Shown: positions 1 through 6,992, counted from the stretch's first letter. The stretch: 15,655 nt of DNA from Candidatus Yonathbacteria bacterium RIFCSPHIGHO2_01_FULL_51_10 (GCA_001823505.1 MHUS01000045.1:1-15655); one strand, 5' to 3'. Made by a program: numbers and translations. The notes: generated by a model not told the origin, from the letters alone.

Positions 1-75
1 GCAATGATCATATATTTTTTAGGGGGCATAGGGGTAAGGGCTTTAGGTGTATTCTATCATGCGCCTATTCCATGG

Positions 76-84
76 TGTGGATAA
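76..84 (-). promoter_or_regulatory. Consensus DnaA box (intergenic)
   Basis: The nine bases read TTATCCACA on the minus strand, an exact match to the classical DnaA box. The site lies downstream of the DUF1629-like gene in non-coding sequence. Three further exact copies occur in this window, all intergenic. Whether DnaA binds here is not known, and a single box does not make an origin. Confidence 0.4.
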
Positions 85-164
85 CGCTTCGAAAATGGTG
101 GCTGTCACCATATTCCACCATATTCCTTTTCCCCAAATTTGTGTTCTTTGCCACTTTTCCACGT

Positions 165-764
165 TCAAATCGCACCAAACCATTTTTCCGGTGGTATGAA
201 ACCGAGCGGTCCAATTTTTCGCGCTTCTATCTCCGCTTTGACCCTCTCGTGCACGATGATGGCAGACACCTTTTCCGCTAGGCGGAACAACAAGAGTCCA
301 TGTGCCTTAGCTGGGTCTAACACCAGTTTCTCGAATTTAGTTGTGATTAGGCGAGCTGAATCGGAAGTGTCTATGATCGACTTCGTCATGTCCGCTGCAG
401 CAACCAAACCGACTATATTCACCGCTTTGTAGTCGGTCCATTCGCTCCCGTCATCCGGGTCAACTACCAAGGCATCATAGACATCGATGTTGTCAACGCC
501 CGCTGCGCGCAGTGCTTCGACCATGCGATCGTGCATGAGGGGACCTCCTGCTTTAAAAAACCAAGGCATCTCACCCGGTGCCTCGGGGTTTAGTTCGTAG
601 CGCAACGGTTGCGGAATGGCGATGGTGGGATCAAATCTCTCTCCTGCCATGAAGTCTATTCCCGGTATCATTGGCCTACGCCCCAAGACGGCGAGATCCC
701 TGAGATCTCCTATCGGCTCTTTCTCCAGCACGTAATACGACGGGGGGTTATTTGCGTCATTCAT
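165..764 (-). CDS. Imm11/DUF1629-like hypothetical protein
   Basis: A 199-residue soluble protein with no signal peptide or membrane segment. Its second half resembles the DUF1629 family, known from polymorphic-toxin work as Imm11 immunity proteins: a YKAVNIVGLV block (residues 112-121), a conserved Ser near 129, KLVLDP (146-151), LFRLAE (159-164) and IIVHERVKAEIE (169-180), in the usual order and spacing. The family link is from memory of the pattern, so the fold is fairly likely but an immunity role is only possible. No toxin gene lies beside it within the window. I place the start at the second Met (764), 36 bases inside the longest frame, because a TATAAT box ends six bases before it and would give a leaderless mRNA; starting at 800 would put that promoter inside the gene. 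Confidence 0.7.
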   Translation of the reverse strand: MNDANNPPSYYVLEKEPIGDLRDLAVLGRRPMIPGIDFMAGERFDPTIAIPQPLRYELNPEAPGEMPWFFKAGGPLMHDRMVEALRAAGVDNIDVYDALVVDPDDGSEWTDYKAVNIVGLVAAADMTKSIIDTSDSARLITTKFEKLVLDPAKAHGLLLFRLAEKVSAIIVHERVKAEIEARKIGPLGFIPPEKWFGAI

Positions 765-770
765 AGACAC

Positions 771-800
771 ATTATATCGCAGAGATGAAGTGGACAGCAA
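771..800 (-). promoter_or_regulatory. Promoter of the DUF1629-like gene, leaderless type
   Basis: TATAAT lies at 776-771 and TTGCTG at 800-795, separated by 18 bases. The -10 ends six bases before the ATG at 764, so transcription should begin at or next to the start codon. No Shine-Dalgarno sequence is present. Confidence 0.6.
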
Positions 801-912
801 CAGGAGGCTGATTACCCCGCCCCCGCTTCGAGCTCATACTAAGTTAGTGCATCGATGCCCTTGCTTTAGAGGCCAGGCCTCCAAATGATAGGAGTGGGCG
901 GGGACGCACGAA

Positions 913-948
913 GAAACCCACCCACGTGCGTACACGTGGGTGGGTTTC
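913..948. terminator. Perfect 16-bp hairpin, probable terminator after the protease
   Basis: Bases 913-928 and 933-948 are exact reverse complements around a CGTA loop, which makes a 16-bp stem. It sits 20 bases past the last stop of the protease remnant. The stem ends in GGGTTTC on the minus strand with only a short, interrupted T run (TTTCTTC), so a rho-independent terminator is likely but not textbook. It could act in either direction. Confidence 0.6.
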
Positions 949-968
949 CGTAACACTCCCCTATTTTT

Positions 969-1211
969 TTACTTCACCACGGTGACCGAGATCGTGGAGC
1001 TTCCTTTATTCCCCGCCTTGTCATAGGCTTGTATTTCGATCTTATGTGTTCCCGTGCTTATGGTGCTTGTGTGCCATCGTTTTGAGATCACGCTCTTGTT
1101 TTTATTTGAACTGAGGAGGACCCCGTCCACGTAGATGCTCATCGAGGAAACCTCATTTGCGTCACTCGCAAACCCGCTAATGTTCACCGCCCCACTTACC
1201 GTACTGCCGGA
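969..1211 (-). pseudogene. Detached C-terminal Ig-like segment of the S8 protease
   Basis: This is the direct in-frame continuation of the protease after a single TAA at 1214-1212. The 80 residues complete the second Ig-like repeat: the segment opens with SGSTVSGAVNISGFASD and ends in KAGNKGSSTISVTVVK. That matches, block for block, the first repeat inside the protease (AGTTVSGSVAVNVTASD at the start, DAAGNKGTSPSVSVTV at the end). An internal GTG at 1187 could in principle start a separate 72-residue product, but half an Ig domain would not be expected to fold alone. Most likely it is the stranded end of a formerly 712-residue protein, or the TAA is a sequencing error. Confidence 0.75.
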
Positions 1212-3095
1212 TTACGGGGTGCTGATCGTCACAGAAGGAGCCGTGGTGTCAGCCGCAACAGGGTTATTGACGGTGACAGAGACCGAGGGCGACGTTCCTT
1301 TGTTTCCCGCAGCGTCATACGCGTAAGCAATAAAAGATTCACTTGCTCCATTCGCCGCAAGAGTGGAGTCCCACGTGAATGCATACGGAGTAGCTGTATC
1401 CGTACCCACCAAGCTTCCATTCGCATACAGTTCAACCCGAGAAACTCCCACGGTATCACTTGCGGTTACATTTACCGCCACACTTCCGGATACTGTTGTT
1501 CCTGCTGTGGGCGCGGTGACCGTTGCGATAGGCGCGGTCGTATCGGGGACAGGCACTACTGCCGCCCGCGCGGCACTCACCGCGGCACTGGCATTCACTC
1601 GGCCGTTTCCATAATATTGATCATATCCTGTCGCCCCAAGATCAACTGCCGTACTCTTAAGAATCGATTCAACCTGTGTGTTCGTGAGAGCTGTGTTTGC
1701 TGATTTTATAAGTGCCAACACGGCCGCAACGGCCGGACTGGAGAAGGATGTCCCACTGACTGCGGCATATCCGCCACCATTCGTAGTACTCCACACACTG
1801 TCACCGGGGGCGGCAACATCAATGTACGGACCGTAGCTTGACCAGCTCGCTATGACGTCGCTGCTGTTCGTTGCTGAAACTGAAATGACCGAGGTCGTGT
1901 CGGGAGTTGAATCAAGAGTTCCATAATTCCCCGCCGCCACCGTAACGAGGCCGCCTTTAGTTTTCATATAATTGGCGGCGCTCTGAATGGTCGCGCTACT
2001 CGAGAGTGTCGCAAAACTCGCATTGGCGATCTGCGCGCCGTGATCCGCCGCGTAGGTGATACCGCTTGCGATCGTACTAATGTAGGCGCTGCCGCTTGTT
2101 AGAGCGACTCGCACCGGCATGATCTTGGTGTTCCACCCAATAGAGGCGACGCCCGTTGCGTTATTTGTGGTGGCCCCCACAACGCCAGCCACCTTCGTGC
2201 CATGTCCATATACATCACTCGTGTCGGAATTGTTGTCAACAAGATTCCAGCCAGTGACGAGTTTTCCTGAAAAATCAGGGTGCGTGCTGTCTATGCCGGA
2301 GTCAAGGATCGCTACGGTTACGCCATCGCCCTTCGCACTATCCCACGCGGTAGGAGTACCGATCTTTGATAAGTGCCACTCGCTGGCATAATTCGTATCA
2401 TTCGGAACCGCGACGGGAAGCGCCAACTGATCAACTTCGGCGCGTGCCACGAGTGAATGTCTGGAGAGACCCGCGATGGCGGCATCACGCGTATCACGCG
2501 GGATCTCCAAAACATAGCTTGAGATCTGCGACAGGTCCGCTTTTACACTCGCTCCGTACGTTTTTGCAAGACCATCCACGGCATTTTTTGATGCACCACC
2601 GCGAACTTTTACAATGATACGCCCCGGGAGCGCCTCAAGATCGTTGAGGCGTGCCCGAGTGCTTGAATCAACAATACCCGTGACCGTAAGCCCATACGCT
2701 TTTTGGAATTCTTTGACCCCTGCCTCGGTTATCGGACCAAAATATCCCGTAACATCAGCAGCATATATCCCTCGTATGTCGAGAAGCATTGACTGCAGCT
2801 CACGGACATCATTGCCTGATACGCCGCGCTGAAGCGTTGATGTAAACCTAAAAGGACCGTCCGGGGCTTGCGCCGTGTCGGGGAGTGTGGGCAGCACCGC
2901 CGCGGCAAATGAACCGGACTTAATGTTCTCAAGAATCCCCGCGAGGGATGCGAGAATGCTCTGCACTTGACTAATGATTGTTTGCACGTCCCCCGTAGAC
3001 ACTACCGCTTGTGCCGGGCGTGGGATCGATGCGCCGACAGCTACAACCAAAACAAGCGCTGCAATGATCGAGAAGCGCTTAAAAAAATGTTTCAT
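1212..3095 (-). CDS. Secreted S8 subtilisin-like serine protease with PG-binding domain
   Basis: An exported peptidase, probably acting at or outside the cell envelope. Counting from the TTG at 3107 (631 residues): signal peptide with basic start and hydrophobic core, ending PAQA (31-34); PG_binding_1-like domain (about 92-155); inhibitor-type prodomain (about 161-225); subtilase domain (about 240-515). The triad is Asp269 (AILDSGIDSTHPDFSG), His302 (YGHGTKVAGV) and Ser454 (SGTSFSSPAV), with oxyanion Asn394 (AAGNYG), so all catalytic residues are present. An Ig-like repeat follows (about 521-617), then the start of a second repeat that stops at residue 631. I prefer the ATG at 3095 (627 residues) because it gives a normal signal peptide; neither start has a clear Shine-Dalgarno sequence. 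The PG domain suggests cell-wall anchoring (inference). The catalytic part is intact, so activity is likely despite the lost C-terminus. Confidence 0.92.
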   Translation of the reverse strand: MKHFFKRFSIIAALVLVVAVGASIPRPAQAVVSTGDVQTIISQVQSILASLAGILENIKSGSFAAAVLPTLPDTAQAPDGPFRFTSTLQRGVSGNDVRELQSMLLDIRGIYAADVTGYFGPITEAGVKEFQKAYGLTVTGIVDSSTRARLNDLEALPGRIIVKVRGGASKNAVDGLAKTYGASVKADLSQISSYVLEIPRDTRDAAIAGLSRHSLVARAEVDQLALPVAVPNDTNYASEWHLSKIGTPTAWDSAKGDGVTVAILDSGIDSTHPDFSGKLVTGWNLVDNNSDTSDVYGHGTKVAGVVGATTNNATGVASIGWNTKIMPVRVALTSGSAYISTIASGITYAADHGAQIANASFATLSSSATIQSAANYMKTKGGLVTVAAGNYGTLDSTPDTTSVISVSATNSSDVIASWSSYGPYIDVAAPGDSVWSTTNGGGYAAVSGTSFSSPAVAAVLALIKSANTALTNTQVESILKSTAVDLGATGYDQYYGNGRVNASAAVSAARAAVVPVPDTTAPIATVTAPTAGTTVSGSVAVNVTASDTVGVSRVELYANGSLVGTDTATPYAFTWDSTLAANGASESFIAYAYDAAGNKGTSPSVSVTVNNPVAADTTAPSVTISTP

Positions 3096-3122
3096 AAATT
3101 TCTGCAATTACGCACGTTAAAT

Positions 3123-3153
3123 AAAAACCCTAGGGCTTCTCTAAAAGAGAGCC
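3123..3153 (-). promoter_or_regulatory. Hairpin plus T5 in the protease leader, possible attenuator
   Basis: On the minus strand GGC-TCTCT pairs with AGAGA-A-GCC around a TTT loop (3153-3134), with one bulged base. Six bases later comes TTTTT (3127-3123). The hairpin lies between the promoter at 3175-3203 and the protease start, so it could end transcription early. The gap between stem and T run makes it weaker than a standard terminator. Confidence 0.4.
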
Positions 3154-3167
3154 ATCATAAAAGACAT
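3141..3167 (-). other. Possible 8-codon leader peptide upstream of the protease
   Basis: An ATG at 3167 begins seven bases after a TATGAT -10 and encodes MSFMMALF followed by TAG. The stop codon falls in the hairpin at 3134-3153. If real, the mRNA would start leaderless on this mini-ORF and its translation could decide whether the hairpin forms. So short a frame has no statistical weight; support comes only from its position. Confidence 0.25.
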
Positions 3168-3174
3168 CCCCCTT

Positions 3175-3203
3175 ATCATAGTATGGTTACTCCGGTGCCG
3201 CAA
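3175..3203 (-). promoter_or_regulatory. Promoter of the S8 protease
   Basis: TTGCGG (3203-3198) and TATGAT (3180-3175) are separated by 17 bases. It is the only good promoter between the tRNA-Gly region and the protease. Transcription should start near 3168, giving a leader of about 72 bases before the ATG at 3095. A DnaA box lies directly upstream. Confidence 0.55.
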
Positions 3204-3209
3204 TGTCCC

Positions 3210-3218
3210 TGTGGATAA
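3210..3218 (-). promoter_or_regulatory. Consensus DnaA box upstream of the protease promoter
   Basis: Exact TTATCCACA on the minus strand, ending seven bases upstream of the -35 of the protease promoter. DnaA bound here could touch that promoter, but this is inference from position only. Confidence 0.4.
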
Positions 3219-3311
3219 CTTTCTCTTGCCAATGTCCTTTATGTCCCCAAAAAAATTGGGCGCGTACAGGGAACCATGGAATGTCAAAAGGTGGCCAACC
3301 TTTTATTTTTT

Positions 3312-3449
3312 GTGCGGGATGCGAGAATCGAAGCTTACAGCTTCAGTACACCTTTGCGATTTGTCCTGGGCAGAGCCCATCACAAATAACGCAAAGCTCT
3401 TCGATTCTCGCACGGTACTCAAGCAGTTGAGTCCCTATCCCGCACTGGC
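3312..3449 (-). repeat. tRNA-Gly-derived nested inverted-repeat element
   Basis: On the minus strand nearly the whole stretch can pair. GTGCGGGAT (3445-3437) closes with ATCCCGCAC (3320-3312), the same acceptor stem as the neighbouring tRNA-Gly. Inside are a small hairpin (3432-3417), a 12-bp arm (3411-3400 with 3332-3321) copying the tRNA T-arm strand, and an inner arm of CTTTGCG/CGCAAAG (3396-3390 with 3358-3352), ATTTGT/ACAAAT and GGGC/GCCC. Bases 3312-3332 are identical to 3492-3512, the 3' end of the tRNA gene, exactly 180 bases apart. No anticodon arm is present, so this is not a second tRNA. It may be a structured RNA, a mobile-element remnant or an attachment-site duplication. Confidence 0.7.
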
Positions 3450-3456
3450 AGACAAC

Positions 3457-3483
3457 AAAAAACTGCTCTTCGAGCAGCTTTTT
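3457..3483. terminator. Terminator of tRNA-Gly(CCC), usable in both directions
   Basis: CTGCTC and GAGCAG pair around GAA (minus strand), followed by TTTTTT at 3462-3457. On the plus strand the same stem is followed by CTTTTTG. It begins just after the tRNA 3' end. The stem is the tip of a larger imperfect palindrome, 3437-3500, whose outer 13 bp (3437-3449 with 3488-3500) reuse the tRNA acceptor strand. Confidence 0.7.
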
Positions 3484-3492
3484 GTCGGCCAG

Positions 3493-3563
3493 TGCGGGAT
3501 GCGAGAATCGAACTCGCGCCTACTGCTTGGGAAGCAGTCGTCCTACCACTAAACTAATCCCGC
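3493..3563 (-). tRNA. tRNA-Gly, anticodon CCC
   Basis: The minus strand folds as a full cloverleaf: acceptor GCGGGAT/ATCCCGC, D-arm with AGTGGTAG, anticodon stem ACTGC/GCAGT around loop TTCCCAA (anticodon CCC, reading GGG), and T-arm GCGAG-TTCGATT-CTCGC. The discriminator is A (3493) and CCA is not encoded (ACT follows). The tRNA starts 31 bases past the terminator stem of the response-regulator gene, so it may have its own promoter or be cut from read-through. Confidence 0.95.
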
Positions 3564-3594
3564 GCGTACAGATAACGACGCCGATAACCATAAC

Positions 3595-3619
3595 AAAAAG
3601 CCGTCCTCTCCGCAACGGC
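3595..3619 (-). terminator. Terminator of the response-regulator gene
   Basis: GCCGT (3619-3615 side of the minus strand) pairs with ACGGC around a 10-base loop and is followed by TTTTTG (3599-3594). It begins nine bases after the stop codon at 3628. Confidence 0.65.
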
Positions 3620-3627
3620 CTGAGAGA

Positions 3628-4485
3628 TTACGCGGCAGTCTTAGCTGAGAGAATTGAACGCACGCGAACAATGATCTCCTCGAGGGTGAAGTTCGCCTTC
3701 ACCATAAAATCCTGCGCGCCCAAGGACATGGCACGGTCAATATCTTCTTGTTGCCCCAAATTAGAGAGCACAATAACAGGAATGTCTTTAAGACGGTCAT
3801 CTTTTTTGATGCGTGAGAGGATCTCAAATCCGTCCACCCCGGGAAGGATCAGGTCGAGGAGGATAATGTCCGGCTTCCAGCGCTCAAGGATCTCGAAGGC
3901 CGCTTTTGCCTCAATGGCATTCTCCACCTTAAACCCGTCGGAAAAAAGCTTGCGGACAAAGAGCTCGCGCAGGAATTTATCATCCTCGACAACGAGCACC
4001 CCAAGCCCGTCTTTCTGTTTTTCCGCAACACCCTGCTGGGCAGTCTCTCGAATGATCGTCGCCCCGAAGTTTGGCTTCTCATTCCCCACGGTAGGGGCAG
4101 GTGTTGGCGTTTCACCCAAGATACTGCGCACCTTTTCAAGCACTTCCGAAGGATCGAAGATCGCTTTAATGAGAAAGTCTTTTGCCCCAAGAGCTTTGGC
4201 TCGTTCGATCTCCACCGGCTGTCCGGAATTTGAGATGATGACGATCGGAATATTTTTAAGCACCGGATCAACACTCGTCTCCTCCATCACTTCCATGCCA
4301 TTCTTTTTTGGCATCAAAATATCAAGAAGGATCAGGTCCGGGGCAAGTCCGGCATGCAACTTCTGCAATGCTATTTCGCCGTCTTCCGCGCTTTCAACCA
4401 TATAACCGCTCTTGGAGAGCTTTTCCACCAGCACGTCACGAAGCACGTTGTCGTCCTCGACGATGAAGATCTTTTTAGGGTTCAT
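3628..4485 (-). CDS. Double-receiver response regulator without output domain
   Basis: A 285-residue soluble protein with two CheY-like receiver domains and nothing else. Receiver 1 (about 5-123) has the acidic pocket E10-D11-D12, phospho-acceptor Asp55 (LILLDILMPKKNG), Ser85 and Lys107 (DFLIKA). Receiver 2 (about 162-280) has E167-D168-D169, Asp211 (IILLDLILPGVDG), Ser241 and Lys263 (DFMVKA). A Pro/Thr-rich linker (about 125-160) joins them. Both sites look complete, so both could be phosphorylated; lacking a DNA-binding or enzymatic domain, it probably works by protein contact or as a phosphate relay or sink (inference). The histidine kinase directly upstream is the obvious partner. I start at the Met of MNPKKIFIVEDD (4485) rather than the upstream Met at 4527, because a TATAAT lies just before 4485. 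Confidence 0.92.
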   Translation of the reverse strand: MNPKKIFIVEDDNVLRDVLVEKLSKSGYMVESAEDGEIALQKLHAGLAPDLILLDILMPKKNGMEVMEETSVDPVLKNIPIVIISNSGQPVEIERAKALGAKDFLIKAIFDPSEVLEKVRSILGETPTPAPTVGNEKPNFGATIIRETAQQGVAEKQKDGLGVLVVEDDKFLRELFVRKLFSDGFKVENAIEAKAAFEILERWKPDIILLDLILPGVDGFEILSRIKKDDRLKDIPVIVLSNLGQQEDIDRAMSLGAQDFMVKANFTLEEIIVRVRSILSAKTAA

Positions 4486-4497
4486 ATCAGTATGATC

Positions 4498-4503
4498 ATT
4501 ATA
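4498..4503 (-). promoter_or_regulatory. -10 box for the response-regulator gene
   Basis: TATAAT lies in the 65-base gap between the kinase stop and this gene, 12 bases before its ATG. No convincing -35 is visible at the right distance. It would allow the regulator to be made independently of the kinase, with a leader of about six bases. Confidence 0.45.
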
Positions 4504-4550
4504 ATATAAGTAGGGGGCAACCGCCACAAAAATGTGGACAACTCGCTTTA

Positions 4551-6368
4551 TTACACATCATCAACGGCGACATCTTCTTTGGGAATGAGGCTTTCGTTGA
4601 GAGGAAGGGTAAGGGTAAATGTAGACCCAACACCCTCTTTTGATTCAACGTTGAGCGCTCCCCCATGGCGCATGACGATATTCTTGACGATATAGAGACC
4701 GAGCCCCGAACCGCTTGTCTGCATATGCAGCGCATTTTCTGCCCGGAAAAACTTCGTAAAGAGCCGGCTCACCTGCTCTGGAGGCACCCCGATGCCGGTA
4801 TCTTGGACTTTGACCTCCAAATACTCCCCTTGCTTGCGGACCGCAACGGAAACCTTACCGCCTGTCGGCGTGTACTTTACGGCATTATCGATCAAGTTCT
4901 GCAGCGCAAGCGCGATCTTGTTCCCATCAAAGACAAACGACTGCGGTTCGCCATCAGGTGTCGTGACCTCAAGGGTTACCGCCTTCTCCTGAGCAAGCGC
5001 CCGAATGGGCGACAAAACACTGGTCATGATCTTCATGATGTCGTTCTGTTTAAAATCATACCCGAAACGCCCATCTTCAATACGCGCAACATTAAGCAGA
5101 TCGTTGACGAGTTGGATCATTTTTTCATTCGTCTCGTACCCATTTCCGAGAAGCTTCTGCTGTGATGGGTTGAGTGGCCCCAAGTCGCCATTGATGACCA
5201 GGTGGAGCGCCCATTTGATGGCGGAGAGCGGCGTGCGCAATTGATGCGCGGCGATCGAGATAAATTCGCTCTTACTGCGTGCGATCGCCTTCTCTCTCGT
5301 CACGTCGCGGATCAATTTAATGAACCCTTGCTGAGCCCCCGTCGCATGATCAACAAGGTGCGCCGTTATCACCTGCAGATCCCGCTCGAGCGGATGATGC
5401 ACGGTGATCTCATTGACGTCAGCCGACACGAGTCCGGTTGCCTCACGCTTGACCTTCTTTGCCGTCGGCGCAAGCGCCGGATACGAGACTTCTACAAGCG
5501 TCCTCCAGCGTTCTTTGTCTATGTCTTTCGGAAGAATCTCTTGATTCACCACTTCACTTCGCCCAACCCCCAACAAGTCTTCTGCGGCACGATTGATGCG
5601 CAAAAGCTTGAACGCGCTATCGTATTCAAGGAGGCCGCTCGTGAGATTCTCGATGATCGTCTCGGTATGCGTCTTTGCCTGGATGATCTCGTGCGTCTTT
5701 TCGGCAACTTCTTTCTCAAGCTGTTTTGAATATTCTTCCGAAAGACGTCGGCGCTCTTCTTCTGTTTTTTTGATCGCCTCGATCTTCTCTTCTTCTTCCC
5801 GCTCCCGCTGAGAGTCTACTTCTCGCAAGTCATCGACCATGAGCTTGAGCCCCACAAAGAGTTCCGTGAATTCGTCTTCCGTATCGGGAACAGCCAATGC
5901 ATTCGAAAAATCTCCCGTTGATGTCCTTTGGAGAAACGGTGTGAGCTCCGAGAGTCTTCGTGCCGTATTCTCCTTGTAACTTTGAAGCTGTTTCTCTGTG
6001 GTTATATCCCGAAAAACCAGTACGCCGAATGGTTCGCTGTCTTCTGTGGTGATCAAGCGTGCCGAAAGAAAAACAGGAAATCGGTTCCCTGTTTTTGAGG
6101 TAATGTACGCCGTCTTCCCCCGTGGAACCGTGAATGTTTTATGCGTACCGAAAATCGTCGCGGTTACCCGTTGTTCCGGCGCAAGTTGATCATCGTTAAA
6201 GGTAAGCCCGAGCACATCATCGATCGACTTCCCGATGATCTCATCACTCGTGTAGTCGAGTAAGAGGCTCGCATGAGGATTGATCTGATTGATGGTTCCG
6301 TCTTGACCAAATACGATGATCCCTTCCGCGACGAATGAAAAAACCCCGCCGACAATGGATCTGGCCAT
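4551..6368 (-). CDS. Cytosolic PAS sensor histidine kinase
   Basis: A 605-residue kinase with no membrane segment, so it should sense an internal signal. Order of parts: PAS 1 (about 8-122), a HAMP-like stretch (about 135-185), a charged coiled coil (about 185-235), PAS 2 (about 236-357, ending RDVTREK), HisKA with phospho-acceptor His375 (FISIAAHQLRTPLSAIKW), and HATPase_c with N-box N491-N495 (NLIDNAVKYT), G1 box D523-TGIG, F-box (LFTKFFRAE) and G2 box GSGLGLYIVKN (553-563). All catalytic boxes are intact. It is the third gene of a minus-strand run (STAS-like, DUF1059, kinase, double receiver), 19 bases after the DUF1059 stop. The PAS ligand cannot be read from the sequence. The ATG at 6368 has no Shine-Dalgarno sequence. 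Confidence 0.95.
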   Translation of the reverse strand: MARSIVGGVFSFVAEGIIVFGQDGTINQINPHASLLLDYTSDEIIGKSIDDVLGLTFNDDQLAPEQRVTATIFGTHKTFTVPRGKTAYITSKTGNRFPVFLSARLITTEDSEPFGVLVFRDITTEKQLQSYKENTARRLSELTPFLQRTSTGDFSNALAVPDTEDEFTELFVGLKLMVDDLREVDSQREREEEEKIEAIKKTEEERRRLSEEYSKQLEKEVAEKTHEIIQAKTHTETIIENLTSGLLEYDSAFKLLRINRAAEDLLGVGRSEVVNQEILPKDIDKERWRTLVEVSYPALAPTAKKVKREATGLVSADVNEITVHHPLERDLQVITAHLVDHATGAQQGFIKLIRDVTREKAIARSKSEFISIAAHQLRTPLSAIKWALHLVINGDLGPLNPSQQKLLGNGYETNEKMIQLVNDLLNVARIEDGRFGYDFKQNDIMKIMTSVLSPIRALAQEKAVTLEVTTPDGEPQSFVFDGNKIALALQNLIDNAVKYTPTGGKVSVAVRKQGEYLEVKVQDTGIGVPPEQVSRLFTKFFRAENALHMQTSGSGLGLYIVKNIVMRHGGALNVESKEGVGSTFTLTLPLNESLIPKEDVAVDDV

Positions 6369-6387
6369 GGGAAAAGAAAATTAAAAA

Positions 6388-6564
6388 TTACGCAACGTCT
6401 TTGATCGCGGCGCGACACTTCTGTTCAATGTGCGGCGGAATCGTGGGGAGGTTGTGTTCGCTTGCGGCGTGCTCAGCGGCCTGTGTCATGATCTCCTCGT
6501 CCGTATCAGCACGAAATTTCACATCACAATCAACGCCAATATCCCTGCAGGTAAGTTCCTTCAT
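6388..6564 (-). CDS. DUF1059 family small protein
   Basis: A 58-residue protein matching the DUF1059 pattern: MKELTCRDIGVDCDVKFRAD at the start with the paired Cys of CRDIGVDC, then TDEEIMTQAAEHAASEHN and PPHIEQKCRAAIKDV. The family is widespread in bacteria and archaea and its function is not known to me. It follows the STAS-like gene by 25 bases and precedes the kinase by 19, so all three are probably co-transcribed. A longer frame starting at 6642 would overlap the upstream gene and adds residues foreign to the family, so I start at 6564. Confidence 0.88.
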   Translation of the reverse strand: MKELTCRDIGVDCDVKFRADTDEEIMTQAAEHAASEHNLPTIPPHIEQKCRAAIKDVA

Positions 6565-6589
6565 AAAATTCTGATTACTTCTGATAAAT

Positions 6590-6976
6590 CTACTCCCCTC
6601 CCGGGGCTTGCAGCCACTCCACGGCTTGAGCCTCAGTCGCAAAAAACTTTATGTTCTTTTTTTGCGATGCGCCGATCACAAACATTGCGAGCGTCCGTAC
6701 AAAAACATTCCCCCCAAAGATTGCCGTCTTCGTGATAGCGGGATGCTGGAGGAAACCAACCCAGCGCTTTCGCGCCGCCGAAGAAAAATCGCTTGACCGC
6801 TGGATGTCGATCAGCACGTGGCTCGCTTCTCCCCTGTCTAAAAACTCTCGCCCGGCAAGGTCGAGGCGTTCCGCTTCTTTTTCATCTACCGGCGCAAGTA
6901 AACGGTACCGAATGGTGCCATTCTCGCAACGAATCTCGTTGGGTGACGTCGCAGTGATTGTTTCTGTTTCTGGCAT
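6590..6976 (-). CDS. STAS/SpoIIAA-like domain protein
   Basis: A 128-residue soluble protein. The core reads as a SpoIIAA-like (STAS superfamily) fold: a strand-turn-helix start, the SHVLIDIQRSSDFSSAARKR block (about 52-71) where STAS proteins carry the phosphorylatable Ser/Thr, then a helix and KKNIKFFATEAQAVEWLQ (about 106-123), the typical end of the SpoIIAA-like group. It has no catalytic residues; such proteins act as partner-binding switches. It heads the operon-like run leading to DUF1059, the kinase and the double receiver, which hints at a shared signalling role (inference). The assignment rests on pattern, not on a database search. Confidence 0.72.
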   Translation of the reverse strand: MPETETITATSPNEIRCENGTIRYRLLAPVDEKEAERLDLAGREFLDRGEASHVLIDIQRSSDFSSAARKRWVGFLQHPAITKTAIFGGNVFVRTLAMFVIGASQKKNIKFFATEAQAVEWLQAPGGE

Positions 6977-6992
6977 AGTGTTACGTCAGATC

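Noticed and set aside
3312..3449. Second tRNA-Gly gene or intron-containing tRNA
   Set aside because: The acceptor stem and T-arm strand are present, but no anticodon arm or D-arm can be drawn.
3312..3512. Retron-type or integron attC-type element
   Set aside because: There is no reverse transcriptase nearby, and the core motifs expected of attC are not seen; the Xer-type recombinase lies 9 kb away and looks housekeeping.
3482..4405. Long plus-strand frame (307 codons) opposite the response regulator
   Set aside because: It is antisense to a clear double-receiver gene, has Ser/Arg-rich low-information sequence, and its start lies in the tRNA-Gly gene.
6388..6642. Longer version of the DUF1059 protein starting at 6642
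   Set aside because: It would overlap the STAS-like gene and adds 26 residues foreign to the family; the start at 6564 fits the known length.
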